64,000 nucleotides of DNA from Variovorax ginsengisoli. Its GTDB lineage: Bacteria > Pseudomonadota > Gammaproteobacteria > Burkholderiales > Burkholderiaceae_C. Both the position numbers and the translations under genes were made by a program. Position 1 is the first letter of the stretch. Every line of letters starts with the position of its first letter. The notes under the pieces were generated by a model, which was given only the letters and a program-made list of their open reading frames with translations, ran no database searches and was not told the DNA's origin. Of the stretch, positions 43,633-52,954 are shown piece by piece. Location: assembly GCF_006438845.1 (NCBI RefSeq), contig NZ_RCZJ01000010.1:1-64000 (forward strand), in the 5' to 3' direction.

Positions 43633-44691
43633 ATGGCACCCCTACCCAGGCCGAAGTCCGCAAGCATTCGCGACGTGGCCGAACTCGCCGGCGTGTCGCT
43701 CGGCAGTGCGTCGCGTGTCATCAACAAGGTCGACAACGTCACGGCGAAGACCCGCGAGAAGGTCGAGAAGGCGATCGCTGCACTGGCCTATCGACCCAAC
43801 CATGCGGCGCAGTCGCTGCGGCTGCGCACCACACGCACCATCGGCTGCCTGCTGACCGACGTCACGAACCCGCTCTACGCCAAGCTGTTCCGCGCGTTGG
43901 AAGAACGCATGCGGACCGCGGGCTACATGATGTTGCTGGCCAACAGCCTCAACCTGGCCGAACGCGAGATCGACATCCTCTCGACCTTTCAGAGCCGCGG
44001 CATGGACGGCGTGATCCTGGCGCCTGGCAACGAGCGCGACCGCGACGTGTTGAAGGCGATCCACGGCATCGGGGTGCCGGTGGTGCTGCTCGATCGCGAC
44101 ATCAAGAGCAAGACGGACCAGGTGCTTTTCGACCACGTGCCAGGCATGCACGGTGTGGTGTCGCGGTTGGCTGCGCTGGGGCACCGGCGGATCGCCCTGA
44201 TCGTGACGCAGTCGCCGAACCGCCCGATGCGCCGCCGCATCGAGGGCTTCTGCAGCGGGATGCAGGCGCACGGCCTCCCGGTCGAAGACGAGTTCATCGT
44301 TCGCCTGCCCACCGCGATGAGCGCCGCCTTCGCGGCCGTGACGGCCTTGCTGAAGCGGCCGGACCGCCCCACCGCCATCGTGGCGATGGGCACGAACATC
44401 CTCAACGAGACGTTGAACGCGATCAGCAACCTGGACATGCGCATCCCCCAGGACATCTCCGTGGTCTCGATCGGCGACCCCGATTTCGCCGCGAGCTATG
44501 CGCCGGCGATTTCATCGCTGCGCGTCGACCTGGACGCGGCCGCACAGGCCGCCACGGAACTGCTGCTTTCGCGCTTGAGGGGTGTCGGCGGCAGCAAGCC
44601 GCGCTGCGTGATGATCGACTGCCACTACATCGAACGCCAGTCCTGCGGGCCGGCGCCCCTGTCCACGGGGAAACCGTCGCGCCGGCGCTGA
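43633..44691 (+). CDS. LacI-family transcriptional regulator
   Basis: A 352-residue regulator. The HTH and hinge are at about 9-62 (SASIRDVAELAGVSLGSASR, VINKVDNVTAKTREKVEKAI, YRPNHAAQSLR). The hinge-proximal stretch ends in ALAYRPN as in DNA-bending family members. The effector domain has TIGCLLTDVTNPLYAKLFRA and GMDGVILAPGN. It is convergent with the exporter at the end of the minus-strand operon and is the only LacI gene in the window. The palindromes at 53963 and 54034 have the form LacI proteins bind, so it probably controls both arms of that divergent cluster. Confidence 0.91.
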   Translation: MAPLPRPKSASIRDVAELAGVSLGSASRVINKVDNVTAKTREKVEKAIAALAYRPNHAAQSLRLRTTRTIGCLLTDVTNPLYAKLFRALEERMRTAGYMMLLANSLNLAEREIDILSTFQSRGMDGVILAPGNERDRDVLKAIHGIGVPVVLLDRDIKSKTDQVLFDHVPGMHGVVSRLAALGHRRIALIVTQSPNRPMRRRIEGFCSGMQAHGLPVEDEFIVRLPTAMSAAFAAVTALLKRPDRPTAIVAMGTNILNETLNAISNLDMRIPQDISVVSIGDPDFAASYAPAISSLRVDLDAAAQAATELLLSRLRGVGGSKPRCVMIDCHYIERQSCGPAPLSTGKPSRRR

Positions 44692-44702
44692 GCACGGGCC
44701 CT

Positions 44703-45923
44703 TCAGCTCTCCCCGCGCGACAGCAGCAGAAAGCAGGCCAGCGACAGCAATCCCATCGTGCCGACGAGCATGCCGAGGGTCGCACCGTCGTGCACGGCCA
44801 AGGTCACCACGAGCAGGCTGCCCAGCGACCCTGCGCCCATGCGCATGCCGCCCGACAGCGCCGCCGACGAGCCGACCAAGGTCGGCACGACGCTCATGCT
44901 GCGCAAGGAGGCGGTGGGCATCAGCAGGCCGTTGCCCAGGCCGAACAGCAGCATGGGTCCGGCGATCAATGGAGCGATCGGCCCGAACATCCATCCGAGC
45001 AGAACCACCAGCGTGCCCGACAGCGCCAGCAGCGAACAGCCGCGCTCGATCAACTTGCGCTGCGGCACGCGCCCCGTCCACCGCGTCGTCAGAAAGTTGC
45101 CCAGCACGTACCCCAGGGGCGGCAAGGCGCCGTAGACGCCGAACGCCGCGGCGCTGACATGCAGGTCGCCGACCAGCAGCACAGGTGCCTGCGTGTTGTA
45201 CGCAAAGATGCCCATGCCGCCGATGGCCACCGGCAGCGTATTGGCCATGAAGCGCTTGGTGCGCAGCAGTTGGAGGTAGCCCGACAGCAGCCGCCAACCG
45301 CGTTGCGCGTGCCGTCGATGCGGCGGCAAGGTCTCGACCAACCCGCGGACCGACGCGATGCAAAGCGCCAGCCCCAGAACCGCGAAAAGCAGCAGGTTCG
45401 CGCGCCAGCCGAAGGCCTGCTGCACCAACCCGCCGATCATCGGCGCCACGATGGGCGCCAGCGCGATCGACATGCCCATCTGCGCGTTGGCGCGTGCCGC
45501 TTCATGGTCGTTCATCGCATCGCGGACCATGGCGCGCGACAGCACCATGCCGCTGCTGGCACCGATGCCTTGCACCACGCGTGCCACCAGCAGCCAGCCG
45601 ACGCTCGGCGAGAGCCATGCCGCCACGCTGCCGACGAAGAAGACGACCAGCGAGCACAGCCCGATGCGGCGTCGCCCGATGCGGTCGCTCCAGGGGCCGA
45701 CGACCAGCATGAACGCGGCCATGGCGGCCAGGTAGGCCGTGACGGTCAGTTGCACCTGACCGGTCGGCACACCGAAGTCCCGCGCCATCGCCGGCAACGA
45801 CGGCAGATAGGCCGACGATGCGAACAGGCCGACCGCCGGCAGCGCGCTCAGCAACCACAGCGGTGCGAGCCGGCGTTCCGGCGGCTCGGCTTCGGCAGGT
45901 CGCTCCGGCGCGGGCAAGGGCAT
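44703..45923 (-). CDS. Bcr/CflA-type MFS exporter
   Basis: A 406-residue protein with 12 helices. The N-terminal LPSLPAMARDFGVPTGQVQL and VVGPWSDRIGRRRIGLCSLV (MFS loop 2-3 motif), and VQGIGASSGMVLSRAMVRD are Bcr/CflA signatures. Such proteins export drugs or metabolites by proton antiport. It is the last gene of the nine-gene minus-strand operon, 10 bp after the oxidoreductase gene, and may release a pathway intermediate. Confidence 0.88.
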   Translation of the reverse strand: MPLPAPERPAEAEPPERRLAPLWLLSALPAVGLFASSAYLPSLPAMARDFGVPTGQVQLTVTAYLAAMAAFMLVVGPWSDRIGRRRIGLCSLVVFFVGSVAAWLSPSVGWLLVARVVQGIGASSGMVLSRAMVRDAMNDHEAARANAQMGMSIALAPIVAPMIGGLVQQAFGWRANLLLFAVLGLALCIASVRGLVETLPPHRRHAQRGWRLLSGYLQLLRTKRFMANTLPVAIGGMGIFAYNTQAPVLLVGDLHVSAAAFGVYGALPPLGYVLGNFLTTRWTGRVPQRKLIERGCSLLALSGTLVVLLGWMFGPIAPLIAGPMLLFGLGNGLLMPTASLRSMSVVPTLVGSSAALSGGMRMGAGSLGSLLVVTLAVHDGATLGMLVGTMGLLSLACFLLLSRGES

Positions 45924-45933
45924 CAGCGCTGCG

Positions 45934-46911
45934 TCATGCCGGCATCGCCAAGACGATCTTGCCGAAGTGCGCGTTACGGGCCATGTGCGCCAGCGCCTCG
46001 ACCACTTCGGCGAACGCGAAGCACCGGTCGATGGGCAGCGACAGACGGCCGTCCGAGATGGCCGGACTCAGGTCGGCGCACATGCGTCGATTGATCTCAC
46101 GCACCTCCTCGACACTGCGCGTGCGAAAGGTGACGCCGATGTATTCGATGCGCTTGAGCGCGTGCAGGTCGAAGTCGAACTCTGCCCGGCTGCCGGCCAG
46201 GCGGCCGACGTTGACGATGCGCGCCTGGAGCGCGCAGGCATGCATGTTGTTGTTGGCCTGGGTGCCGGCCAGTTGATCGATGATGAGATCGACGCCTCGG
46301 CCTTGGGTCGCATCCAGCACCTGCTGCGGCCAGTCTGCCCCCGTGGTGTCGATCGACAGCTGCGCGCCGAAGTCCTTCAACCGCTCGCGGCGATCCGGCG
46401 TGGTCGATGTGCCGATCACCATGCCGGCACCCATCAGCCTGGCGATCTGCAGGCCCATCAGTCCCACGCCGGATGAGGCACCCTGGATCAGCACCGTCTC
46501 CCCACCTTGCAGCCGCCCGTGGGTCACCAGTGCGTCGTGCATGGTCTGCAACGCCACCGGCAACGTGGCAGCCTGCTCGAAGCTCATCGTCGAGGCTGGA
46601 ATCTTCGTCACGCGACCGTGGTCGGACACGGCGTACTCGGCAAATGCGCCCTTGCCCGAGCCCATGACCCGATCGCCGCGGCGCAGGTCGGTCACGTGGG
46701 CGCCGACTTCCGTCACCTCGCCGGACCATTCCAAGCCCAGCACCGTGCCCGCGCCGCCGTGCCCGCCGTGCGTGCGGCCGGCCAGCATCGCGAGGTCGGC
46801 GCGGTTGAGCCCGCAGGCGTGCACCCTGACCAGCACCTCTTGGGGGCCGGGACGTGGCACCGGGATTTCTTCGATGCGCAGGCCTTCACCGAACTGAACA
46901 GCGGCTTTCAT
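45934..46911 (-). CDS. Zinc-free MDR/quinone oxidoreductase-like enzyme
   Basis: A 325-residue medium-chain dehydrogenase of the quinone oxidoreductase/CAA43 type. The N-terminal catalytic domain (MKAAVQFGEGLRIEEIPVPR, LNRADLAMLAGR) lacks the Cys and His zinc ligands of alcohol dehydrogenases. NADPH is bound by IQGASSGVGLMGLQIARLMG, a QOR hallmark. It would reduce a quinone or an alpha,beta-unsaturated carbonyl with NADPH. It lies 58 bp after the SDR gene in the LacI-controlled cluster. Confidence 0.9.
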   Translation of the reverse strand: MKAAVQFGEGLRIEEIPVPRPGPQEVLVRVHACGLNRADLAMLAGRTHGGHGGAGTVLGLEWSGEVTEVGAHVTDLRRGDRVMGSGKGAFAEYAVSDHGRVTKIPASTMSFEQAATLPVALQTMHDALVTHGRLQGGETVLIQGASSGVGLMGLQIARLMGAGMVIGTSTTPDRRERLKDFGAQLSIDTTGADWPQQVLDATQGRGVDLIIDQLAGTQANNNMHACALQARIVNVGRLAGSRAEFDFDLHALKRIEYIGVTFRTRSVEEVREINRRMCADLSPAISDGRLSLPIDRCFAFAEVVEALAHMARNAHFGKIVLAMPA

Positions 46912-46969
46912 GGTCGGACCTTCCGGCGAAATGACGAGAGAGATCGAGCGAAGGGCCCGCGAGATCGGA

Positions 46970-47824
46970 TCAGGCCGCGCGGGTCACGCCGATGGCGAGG
47001 CCGCCATCGATGAGCAGCGCGTGGCCATTGACGTAGCTCGATTCGTGCGAGATCAGGTACAGCGCCGCATAGGCCACCTCCCAGCCGGTGCCCTGCCGCC
47101 CGAACGGCACCGCCATCGCGCGGTTGGGGCGCCGCCGCGTCGCATCGCGGCCCATCGGCGTGTCCATCAGGCCAGGCTGGATCGAATTGCCGCGGATGCC
47201 CTTCGACTCGCCCGCCACGGCAATGCTGCGGGCCAGCGACACCTGGGCCGCCTTCGACGATTCGTACGCGGGATTGCGGCTCGAGTTGCGCAGCGACGCC
47301 AGCGACGACATCAGCACGATCGATCCGCCCGGCGCCATCACCTCCAGCGCCGCCTGCGCGAACACCATGTGGCTGCGAACGTTCACCGAATATTCCTTGT
47401 CCCACGCCTCGACGGTCAGTTGGTCGAGCGGCAGGCCGTGCGAGATGCCCACGTTCAGCACCAGGCCGTCGAGCCCGCCCAGCAGCTTGTGCGCGCGTTG
47501 CACCAGCGGCGCGATCGCCGCAGCGTCGTTGACGTCGATCACTTCCACGAAGGCGGTGCCGCCCTCCTCCCTGACCGCTTCGGCGGTCTGCCGGGCGGCG
47601 TCCTCGGAGATGTCGGCGCACACAACCTGCGCCCCTTCGCGGGCGAACAGCAGCGAGATGGCGCGGCCGTTGCCGACCGGCGGGGACTCTTCCGGGATGA
47701 CGCGCTGGCCTGCGCCGATGACCAGCACGCGGCGGCCTTGCAGGCGTCCGCGCCCAGGCACCCGGCCGAGTGTTTCGGGGTGCATCGAGCGGGTCGGATC
47801 GGTTTCGGTGGGGGCGGTATTCAT
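46970..47824 (-). CDS. SDR with unusual extended nucleotide-binding loop
   Basis: A 284-residue short-chain dehydrogenase. The nucleotide site is stretched: VIGAGQRVIPEESPPVGNGR instead of TGxxxGxG. NVG replaces NNAG (LNVGIS), and SSLASLR with YESSK gives the catalytic Ser, Tyr and Lys. GRQGTGWEVAYAALYLISHE near the end is shared with the SDR at 54088, so the two are paralogues across the same cluster. It converts an alcohol or ketone; the substrate is unknown. It starts 60 bp after the end of the CMD-like gene. Confidence 0.88.
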   Translation of the reverse strand: MNTAPTETDPTRSMHPETLGRVPGRGRLQGRRVLVIGAGQRVIPEESPPVGNGRAISLLFAREGAQVVCADISEDAARQTAEAVREEGGTAFVEVIDVNDAAAIAPLVQRAHKLLGGLDGLVLNVGISHGLPLDQLTVEAWDKEYSVNVRSHMVFAQAALEVMAPGGSIVLMSSLASLRNSSRNPAYESSKAAQVSLARSIAVAGESKGIRGNSIQPGLMDTPMGRDATRRRPNRAMAVPFGRQGTGWEVAYAALYLISHESSYVNGHALLIDGGLAIGVTRAA

Positions 47825-47884
47825 GAGGGTGTCTCGGGGTGGCGTTGTGGAGAAGCTGCGGTCGTCACAGGGGATGAAGCGCGT

Positions 47885-48433
47885 TCAGTTCGGATTGATC
47901 GTCGCGTCGGGGATCGTCCCCGGCGGCTCGATGTCGACCTCGAAGTTCTCGAGGAAGCGGCTGACCAGCATGTAGAAACCGATCGTCAGGACCAGCTCCG
48001 CCGTCTGGCGGTGGTTGAACTTCGCGCTGACGCGGTTGAACAGCTCATCGGGCGCCTTCACGTCGTGGAAGAGCTTGTCGGTGAACTCCAGCACCAGCTT
48101 CTCGGTGTCGTCCAGCGCGGAGATGTCGGCGCCGACCTCGAGCGCCGCGACCTTCGCGTCGGACAGGCCGACGTTGCGTGCCACGCGTTTGTGCTGGTGG
48201 ACCTCGTAGCTGGCCTTGCTGAGGATGCCCACGCGCAGGATCGCGATCTCGCGCAACTGCGAGTCGAGTTCGTTGCTGCGCAGGATGGCACCGCCCAGTC
48301 CGAGAAACGCCTTCGAGTGCGCGGGCCCGGAGTGCGGCAGCATGCGGTAGAGGTTTAGCGGCGGCCGACCTCCCAGCAGTGCCTTGTAGTCCTCGGGGGC
48401 CTGGTTCATGTCGAAATACGGGATGCGTGCCAT
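47885..48433 (-). CDS. Carboxymuconolactone decarboxylase-family protein (no CxxC)
   Basis: A 182-residue AhpD/CMD-fold protein. The core LDSQLREIAILRVGILSKAS and YEVHQHKRVARNVGLSDAKV is typical, but the redox CxxC of AhpD is absent. A central His is kept. The C-terminal VLTIGFYMLVSRFLENFEVD is shared in character with the CMD protein at 55058. Members of this branch may be decarboxylases, lactone hydrolases or isomerases; the reaction is unknown. It starts 40 bp downstream of the binding-protein gene. Confidence 0.88.
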   Translation of the reverse strand: MARIPYFDMNQAPEDYKALLGGRPPLNLYRMLPHSGPAHSKAFLGLGGAILRSNELDSQLREIAILRVGILSKASYEVHQHKRVARNVGLSDAKVAALEVGADISALDDTEKLVLEFTDKLFHDVKAPDELFNRVSAKFNHRQTAELVLTIGFYMLVSRFLENFEVDIEPPGTIPDATINPN

Positions 48434-48472
48434 GGGGTTCCTTGAGTGAATGGGGGTGGCTTCAGGCGCTTG

Positions 48473-49999
48473 TCACTTCTCGAGCCACATCGCGCGGGTC
48501 TTGATCAGGCCGTTCTGCATGTCCGGCAGGCCCTTGACGTAGGGGCGCGCGATGGCGAAGTAGGTGGTGCGAATCGGGATCAGGGCCACTGCCTCGTCGG
48601 AGATCAGTTGCATGGCCTCGCAGTACAGAACCTTGCGCTTCTTCGGGTCCGCCTCGCTGCGCGCCTTGGCGAGCAAGGGGTCGATCTTGCGGGTGTCGTG
48701 GCGCGTCACGGGCTCGCCCGCCGCACCACCGAAGTAGTACGTGAGGATCATGTCCGGGTCCATCGCGATGTCGGAGTAGCGCCAGACGTCCATCTGGTAG
48801 TCGCCGCTCAGGCCGACGCGCACGTTCTGGCTCTGCTCGACCAGACGGATCGTCGCCTTCATGCCTGCCTGCTGCACGAACTGCTGGACCATCGCGCCCT
48901 GGCGCCGGCCCGCCGGCGTGTTGGTGCTGACCAGTTCGAACTCGACCGGCTTGCCGTACTGCGCGACCAGCGCACGCGCCTTGGGCAGGTCGTAGCCGCG
49001 CCAGTTGAGATTGGGACAGTGCCACTCCGACTTCGGCCCCATCAGGTCGTTGGTGGGCGTGGTCGTGCCCTGGAACATCGTGTCGACCATGGCCTTCGAA
49101 TTGAAGGCATGCGTCACGGCCTGGCGCACGCGCGCGTCGTCAAAGGGTGGCTTGCTGTTGTTGTAGTTCCACATGAAGGCCCCTGCGCCTTCGTAGCTGT
49201 AGACCTTGAGCGACGGTTCCTTCCGCGCCGCGATCACGTGCTCGGCGACGTCCATCCGGCCGATGTCGACCTCGCCCGACTTCATGCTCTGGAAGCGCGT
49301 GTTGCCGTCGGGCATCACGCGGTACACCAACTGGTCGACATACGGCAGTTTCTTGTCCCAGTAGTCGGGGTTGCGCTCCATCACGAGGCGGTCGCCAGCG
49401 CGCCATTCCTTCATCTTGAAGGGGCCGGTGCCGACCGGAAAGCGGTGGAAGGCTTCGCCGTCCTTGAGCGCCGTGGGCGAGCCGATGAAGTTGGTCAGGC
49501 CTTCGATCGCCAGCGCCGAATGCAGCGCCGACCACGGCGCCTTCAGCACGAAGCGCACCGTGCTGTCGTCGACTTTCTCGACCTTCTCGATGGACGCGAT
49601 CATGCCGACGTTGACGCCCGAATCGGGTGCGATCAGGCGTGTGTAGTGAAACACCACCGCGTCGGCGTTGAACGGCGTGCCGTCGTGGAACTTGACGTTC
49701 TGGCGCAGCTTCACGGTGGCGCTCAAGCGGTCTGGCGCCTCGGCCAGCGACAGTCCGAGGCGCGGCACGATGGTCTTGCCTTCGTAGGCGAACAGGGTTT
49801 CCATCACCGACGACGCCGGCGCCGTGGTGTTCTGGTTGAAGATCTTCGCCTTCAGGTGGTTAAAGCCGCTGAACTCGGCCTCGGTCGCGATGGTCAGCGT
49901 GCCGCCCTTCTTCTGCGCGAGCGCTGGCGTCCCCGCGAGTGCGACGGCGGCAAGGGCGACGCAGGTGGATGCAAGTCGCAATGGGGTCCGTAGGGTCAT
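48473..49999 (-). CDS. Peptide/opine/nickel-type ABC substrate-binding protein
   Basis: A 508-residue family 5 binding protein. A signal peptide (RLASTCVALAAVALAGTPAL, cut after ALA-QK) precedes KKGGTLTIATEAEFSGFNHL. VKLRQNVKFHDGTPFNADAV is the family 5 signature. AGGAG precedes ATG 49999, which overlaps the DppF-like gene stop. It would feed the DppBC-type channel. The ligand need not be a peptide; family members bind oligosaccharides, opines and other organic solutes. Confidence 0.92.
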   Translation of the reverse strand: MTLRTPLRLASTCVALAAVALAGTPALAQKKGGTLTIATEAEFSGFNHLKAKIFNQNTTAPASSVMETLFAYEGKTIVPRLGLSLAEAPDRLSATVKLRQNVKFHDGTPFNADAVVFHYTRLIAPDSGVNVGMIASIEKVEKVDDSTVRFVLKAPWSALHSALAIEGLTNFIGSPTALKDGEAFHRFPVGTGPFKMKEWRAGDRLVMERNPDYWDKKLPYVDQLVYRVMPDGNTRFQSMKSGEVDIGRMDVAEHVIAARKEPSLKVYSYEGAGAFMWNYNNSKPPFDDARVRQAVTHAFNSKAMVDTMFQGTTTPTNDLMGPKSEWHCPNLNWRGYDLPKARALVAQYGKPVEFELVSTNTPAGRRQGAMVQQFVQQAGMKATIRLVEQSQNVRVGLSGDYQMDVWRYSDIAMDPDMILTYYFGGAAGEPVTRHDTRKIDPLLAKARSEADPKKRKVLYCEAMQLISDEAVALIPIRTTYFAIARPYVKGLPDMQNGLIKTRAMWLEK

Positions 50000-51066
50000 G
50001 GCGCGGTCTCCTGTGAGGTGTGTGGAACGAAGGTGGGCGCCGCGGTCGGCGGGCGCGGCGCGGCAACGGTGGACGTCACCGAGAAGGGAAAGTGGCACGC
50101 GACACGGCGGTCATCACCCGCGTCGATCAACACCGGGTCAACGCTCGCGCAGCGCGGCTGCGCGGCCGGGCACCGGGTGCGAAAACGGCAGCCCGAGGGC
50201 AGCGCCATCGGCGAAGGCATTTCGCCTTTGAGCAGGATGCGCTCGCGCGCGGCGTCCGGGTCGGCCACCGGCACGGCGCTGAGCAGCGCCGCGGTGTAGG
50301 GGTGCGCCGGCGTGCGCAGCACGGCATCGGCCTCGCCGATCTCCACGATGCGCCCCAGGTACATCACCGCCACGCGGTCCGCCACGTTGCGGACCACCGC
50401 CAGATCGTGCGAGATGAACAGCATCGCCAAGCCCAGCCGCCGGCGAAGATCGTTGAGCACGTTGAGCACCTGCGCCCGCACCGACACGTCGAGCGCCGAC
50501 ACCGGCTCGTCGCACACCAGCAGCGCGGGATCCAGGATCAGCGCGCGTGCGATGGAGATGCGTTGGCACTGACCGCCCGAGAACTCGTGCGGATAACGGT
50601 CCATCACCGATGCGGCATCCAGACCCACGAGCTCCAGGGCTTCGCGGATGCGCGGCTCACTCTTCTGCTTGTCGTAAAGGCCGTTGACCTTCAACGGCGC
50701 AGCCAGGATGTCGCGCACCCGGCGCTTCGGGTTCAAGGACGAGATCGGGTCCTGGAAGATCATCTGGAAGCGGCGGCGCAACTGCTTCAGCTGGCCCCGC
50801 GTCAGCTTCGCGAGCGACTGGCCTTCGAGCTGGATGTCGCCGCCCGACGCTGGCGCCAGCTGCATCAACGCACGGGCCACCGACGACTTGCCGCAGCCCG
50901 ACTCACCCACCAGTGCCAGCGTCTCTCCGCGCGCGATGTCGAAGCTGACGCCGTCGACCGCGCGCATCCGCTGCGAGCCGCCGAGCGCGTAGGTCACCTG
51001 CAGGTTCTCGACCCGCATCAACCGGCCGGGCGCGACCGCATCGAGGGCAACGGGCGCGGTCTTCAT
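49996..51066 (-). CDS. ABC importer ATPase, DppF/OppF type
   Basis: A 356-residue ATPase. Walker A GESGCGKSSVARAL, Q-loop MIFQDPISSLNPKRRV, signature FSGGQCQRISIARAL, Walker B LLVCDEPVSALDVSV and switch His in FISHDL. The oligopeptide C-terminal domain has CRFRTRCPAAQPRC, where cysteines may hold an iron-sulfur cluster. The C-terminal 35 residues (VTSTVAAPRPPTAAPTFVPH) are a low-complexity tail. It overlaps neighbours by 4 bp on both sides. Confidence 0.92.
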   Translation of the reverse strand: MKTAPVALDAVAPGRLMRVENLQVTYALGGSQRMRAVDGVSFDIARGETLALVGESGCGKSSVARALMQLAPASGGDIQLEGQSLAKLTRGQLKQLRRRFQMIFQDPISSLNPKRRVRDILAAPLKVNGLYDKQKSEPRIREALELVGLDAASVMDRYPHEFSGGQCQRISIARALILDPALLVCDEPVSALDVSVRAQVLNVLNDLRRRLGLAMLFISHDLAVVRNVADRVAVMYLGRIVEIGEADAVLRTPAHPYTAALLSAVPVADPDAARERILLKGEMPSPMALPSGCRFRTRCPAAQPRCASVDPVLIDAGDDRRVACHFPFSVTSTVAAPRPPTAAPTFVPHTSQETAP

Positions 51067-52109
51067 TGCCACTCCAAGGGCCGCCAGCAGCGAAACGCGT
51101 GGCCCGGCGGTCCTTCGGCGATGGGCGGCGTCTCTGCGTCGCAACGCGCCACGCGGCGCTCGCAACGCGCCGCGTAGCGACAGCCCGCAGGGGCGTCGCC
51201 GTAGGTCGTGGGGGGACGCCCGCCGATCGTGAAGAGCTCGGCGTGCGGCGCATCGTCGAGCCGAGGGATGGACCGCAGCAGCGCAGCGGCGTAGGGCATG
51301 CGCGGGGTCTTGAACACATCCTGCGTGACGGCGCGTTCGACCAGCTGGCCTGCATACATCACGGCGATCTCGTCGGCGAAGCCCGCGGCCACGCCCAGAT
51401 CGTGGGTGATCAGGATCATCGTCATGTCGTGCTCGCGCTGCAGACGCTGCAGCAGCTCGAGAATTTCGGCCTGCACGGTGACGTCGAGCGCCGTGGTGGG
51501 CTCGTCGGCGATCAACAGTTCGGGCTGGCAGGCGATCGCCATGGCGATCACCACGCGCTGGCGCATGCCGCCCGACAGCTCGTGCGGGTACTGCGAAAGA
51601 CGGCGTTCGGGCGAGTTGATGCCGACCTGCTGCAACAGTTCGAGCCCGCGTTGGTAGGCTGCGGCCGAGGGCATGTTCAGGTGCAACCTGAGCCCCTCGA
51701 CCAGCTGCGAGCCGATCGTGCGCACCGGGTTCAGCGCAGTCATGGGGTCCTGAAACACCATCGCGATGCGGCGCCCGCGAACTTTCTGCATCTGCGCCTG
51801 GCTTTGCGCGAGCAGGTCGATGCCGTCGAACACGATGCGCGCCGTGGGCGATACCAGGGCTTTCGATGGCAGCAGTCGGAGGATGCTGCGCGACAGCACC
51901 GACTTGCCGCTGCCCGACTCGCCCACGATGGCCAGGGTGCGCGAGCGCCGAAGGTCGATCGAGACATCGTCCAGCGCCTGCAGGTCGCCGCGCGGCGTCG
52001 GGAAGCGCACGCCGAGGTTCTGCACGCTCAGCAGCACCTCACCGTGCCCCGCGTCGGGTGCGGCCATCGAGCGATCGGAGCGCAGCCCGGGCTGCGGGTC
52101 GCGCGTCAC
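51063..52109 (-). CDS. ABC importer ATPase, DppD/OppD type
   Basis: A 348-residue ATPase. Walker A GESGSGKSVLSRSI, Q-loop MVFQDPMTALNPVRTI, signature LSGGMRQRVVIAMAI, Walker B LLIADEPTTALDVTV and switch His in LITHDL. The C-terminal oligopeptide domain has CRYAARCERRVARC. It pairs with the DppF-like ATPase. Overlaps of 4 bp join it to both neighbours. The N-terminal 20 residues before the ATPase core are longer than usual, and Met15 could be the true start. Confidence 0.92.
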   Translation of the reverse strand: MTRDPQPGLRSDRSMAAPDAGHGEVLLSVQNLGVRFPTPRGDLQALDDVSIDLRRSRTLAIVGESGSGKSVLSRSILRLLPSKALVSPTARIVFDGIDLLAQSQAQMQKVRGRRIAMVFQDPMTALNPVRTIGSQLVEGLRLHLNMPSAAAYQRGLELLQQVGINSPERRLSQYPHELSGGMRQRVVIAMAIACQPELLIADEPTTALDVTVQAEILELLQRLQREHDMTMILITHDLGVAAGFADEIAVMYAGQLVERAVTQDVFKTPRMPYAAALLRSIPRLDDAPHAELFTIGGRPPTTYGDAPAGCRYAARCERRVARCDAETPPIAEGPPGHAFRCWRPLEWQ

Positions 52110-52954
52110 GACAACCCTCCGGATTTGCCCGACTTGAGCTGCCGCAGGCTGTCGCCCAGCAGATTCAGGCTGAGCACCGTCAGGAACATCGCCGCCGCGG
52201 GAATCATGCTGACGTGCGGCACGCGCTCGAGAGACTCCCTGCCCTCGGCGATCATGCTGCCCCAGCTGGGCGTGGGGGGCGGCACGCCGACGCCGAGAAA
52301 GCTCAACGAGCCTTCCGCGACGATCATGATCGACATCATCGTGAGCGCGTAGGTCAGCAGCGACATCACCATGTTCGGCAGGATCTCGCGAAACATGATG
52401 TACGCGTCGCCGGCACCCGCCGTGCGCGCAGCCAGCACGAACTCGCGCGACATCAACGGCAATGCGTTGGCCCGGGCGATGCGCGCGAAGGCCGGCACCG
52501 ACATGATCCCGAGCGCGAGCGTCACGTTCTGGACCGACGGACCCAGCACGACGGTGAGCGCCAGTGCGAACACCAGACTCGGGAACGCGAGCATCGCGTC
52601 GAGCACGGCCAGGATGCCGGTGCGCACCAGGCCGCTGTAGTACGCCGACAGCAGCCCCAGCACGGTGCCGATGACCAGGCCGATCAACGGCGCGACCAGG
52701 CTCACGGTCAGCGAGATGCGTGCGCCGTGCGCCAGCCGCGACAGCACGTCACGGCCGTCGAGATCCGCGCCCAACGGGTGCGCCAGGCTCGGGCCTTGCT
52801 CGGCGGCGGCAAAGTCCATGTCGGACGGCGGAGGAAACGGCATGACGTCGGCGCCGAATGCGCAGACGAACACCACCGCGAGCCAGACCAGCGGAAGGCC
52901 CATGCGCCACAGCGCACGGGAGAGCGGGCTGCGAACCGGCGATCGATCAGCCAT
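52106..52954 (-). CDS. ABC importer permease, DppC type
   Basis: A 282-residue inner-membrane permease with six helices. The block LAHPLGADLDGRDVLSRLAH is the DppC signature, and the EAA loop is in LAARTAGAGDAYIMFREILP. The start at 52954 overlaps the DppB-type gene by 8 bp. It pairs with DppB in the membrane channel. Confidence 0.91.
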   Translation of the reverse strand: MADRSPVRSPLSRALWRMGLPLVWLAVVFVCAFGADVMPFPPPSDMDFAAAEQGPSLAHPLGADLDGRDVLSRLAHGARISLTVSLVAPLIGLVIGTVLGLLSAYYSGLVRTGILAVLDAMLAFPSLVFALALTVVLGPSVQNVTLALGIMSVPAFARIARANALPLMSREFVLAARTAGAGDAYIMFREILPNMVMSLLTYALTMMSIMIVAEGSLSFLGVGVPPPTPSWGSMIAEGRESLERVPHVSMIPAAAMFLTVLSLNLLGDSLRQLKSGKSGGLS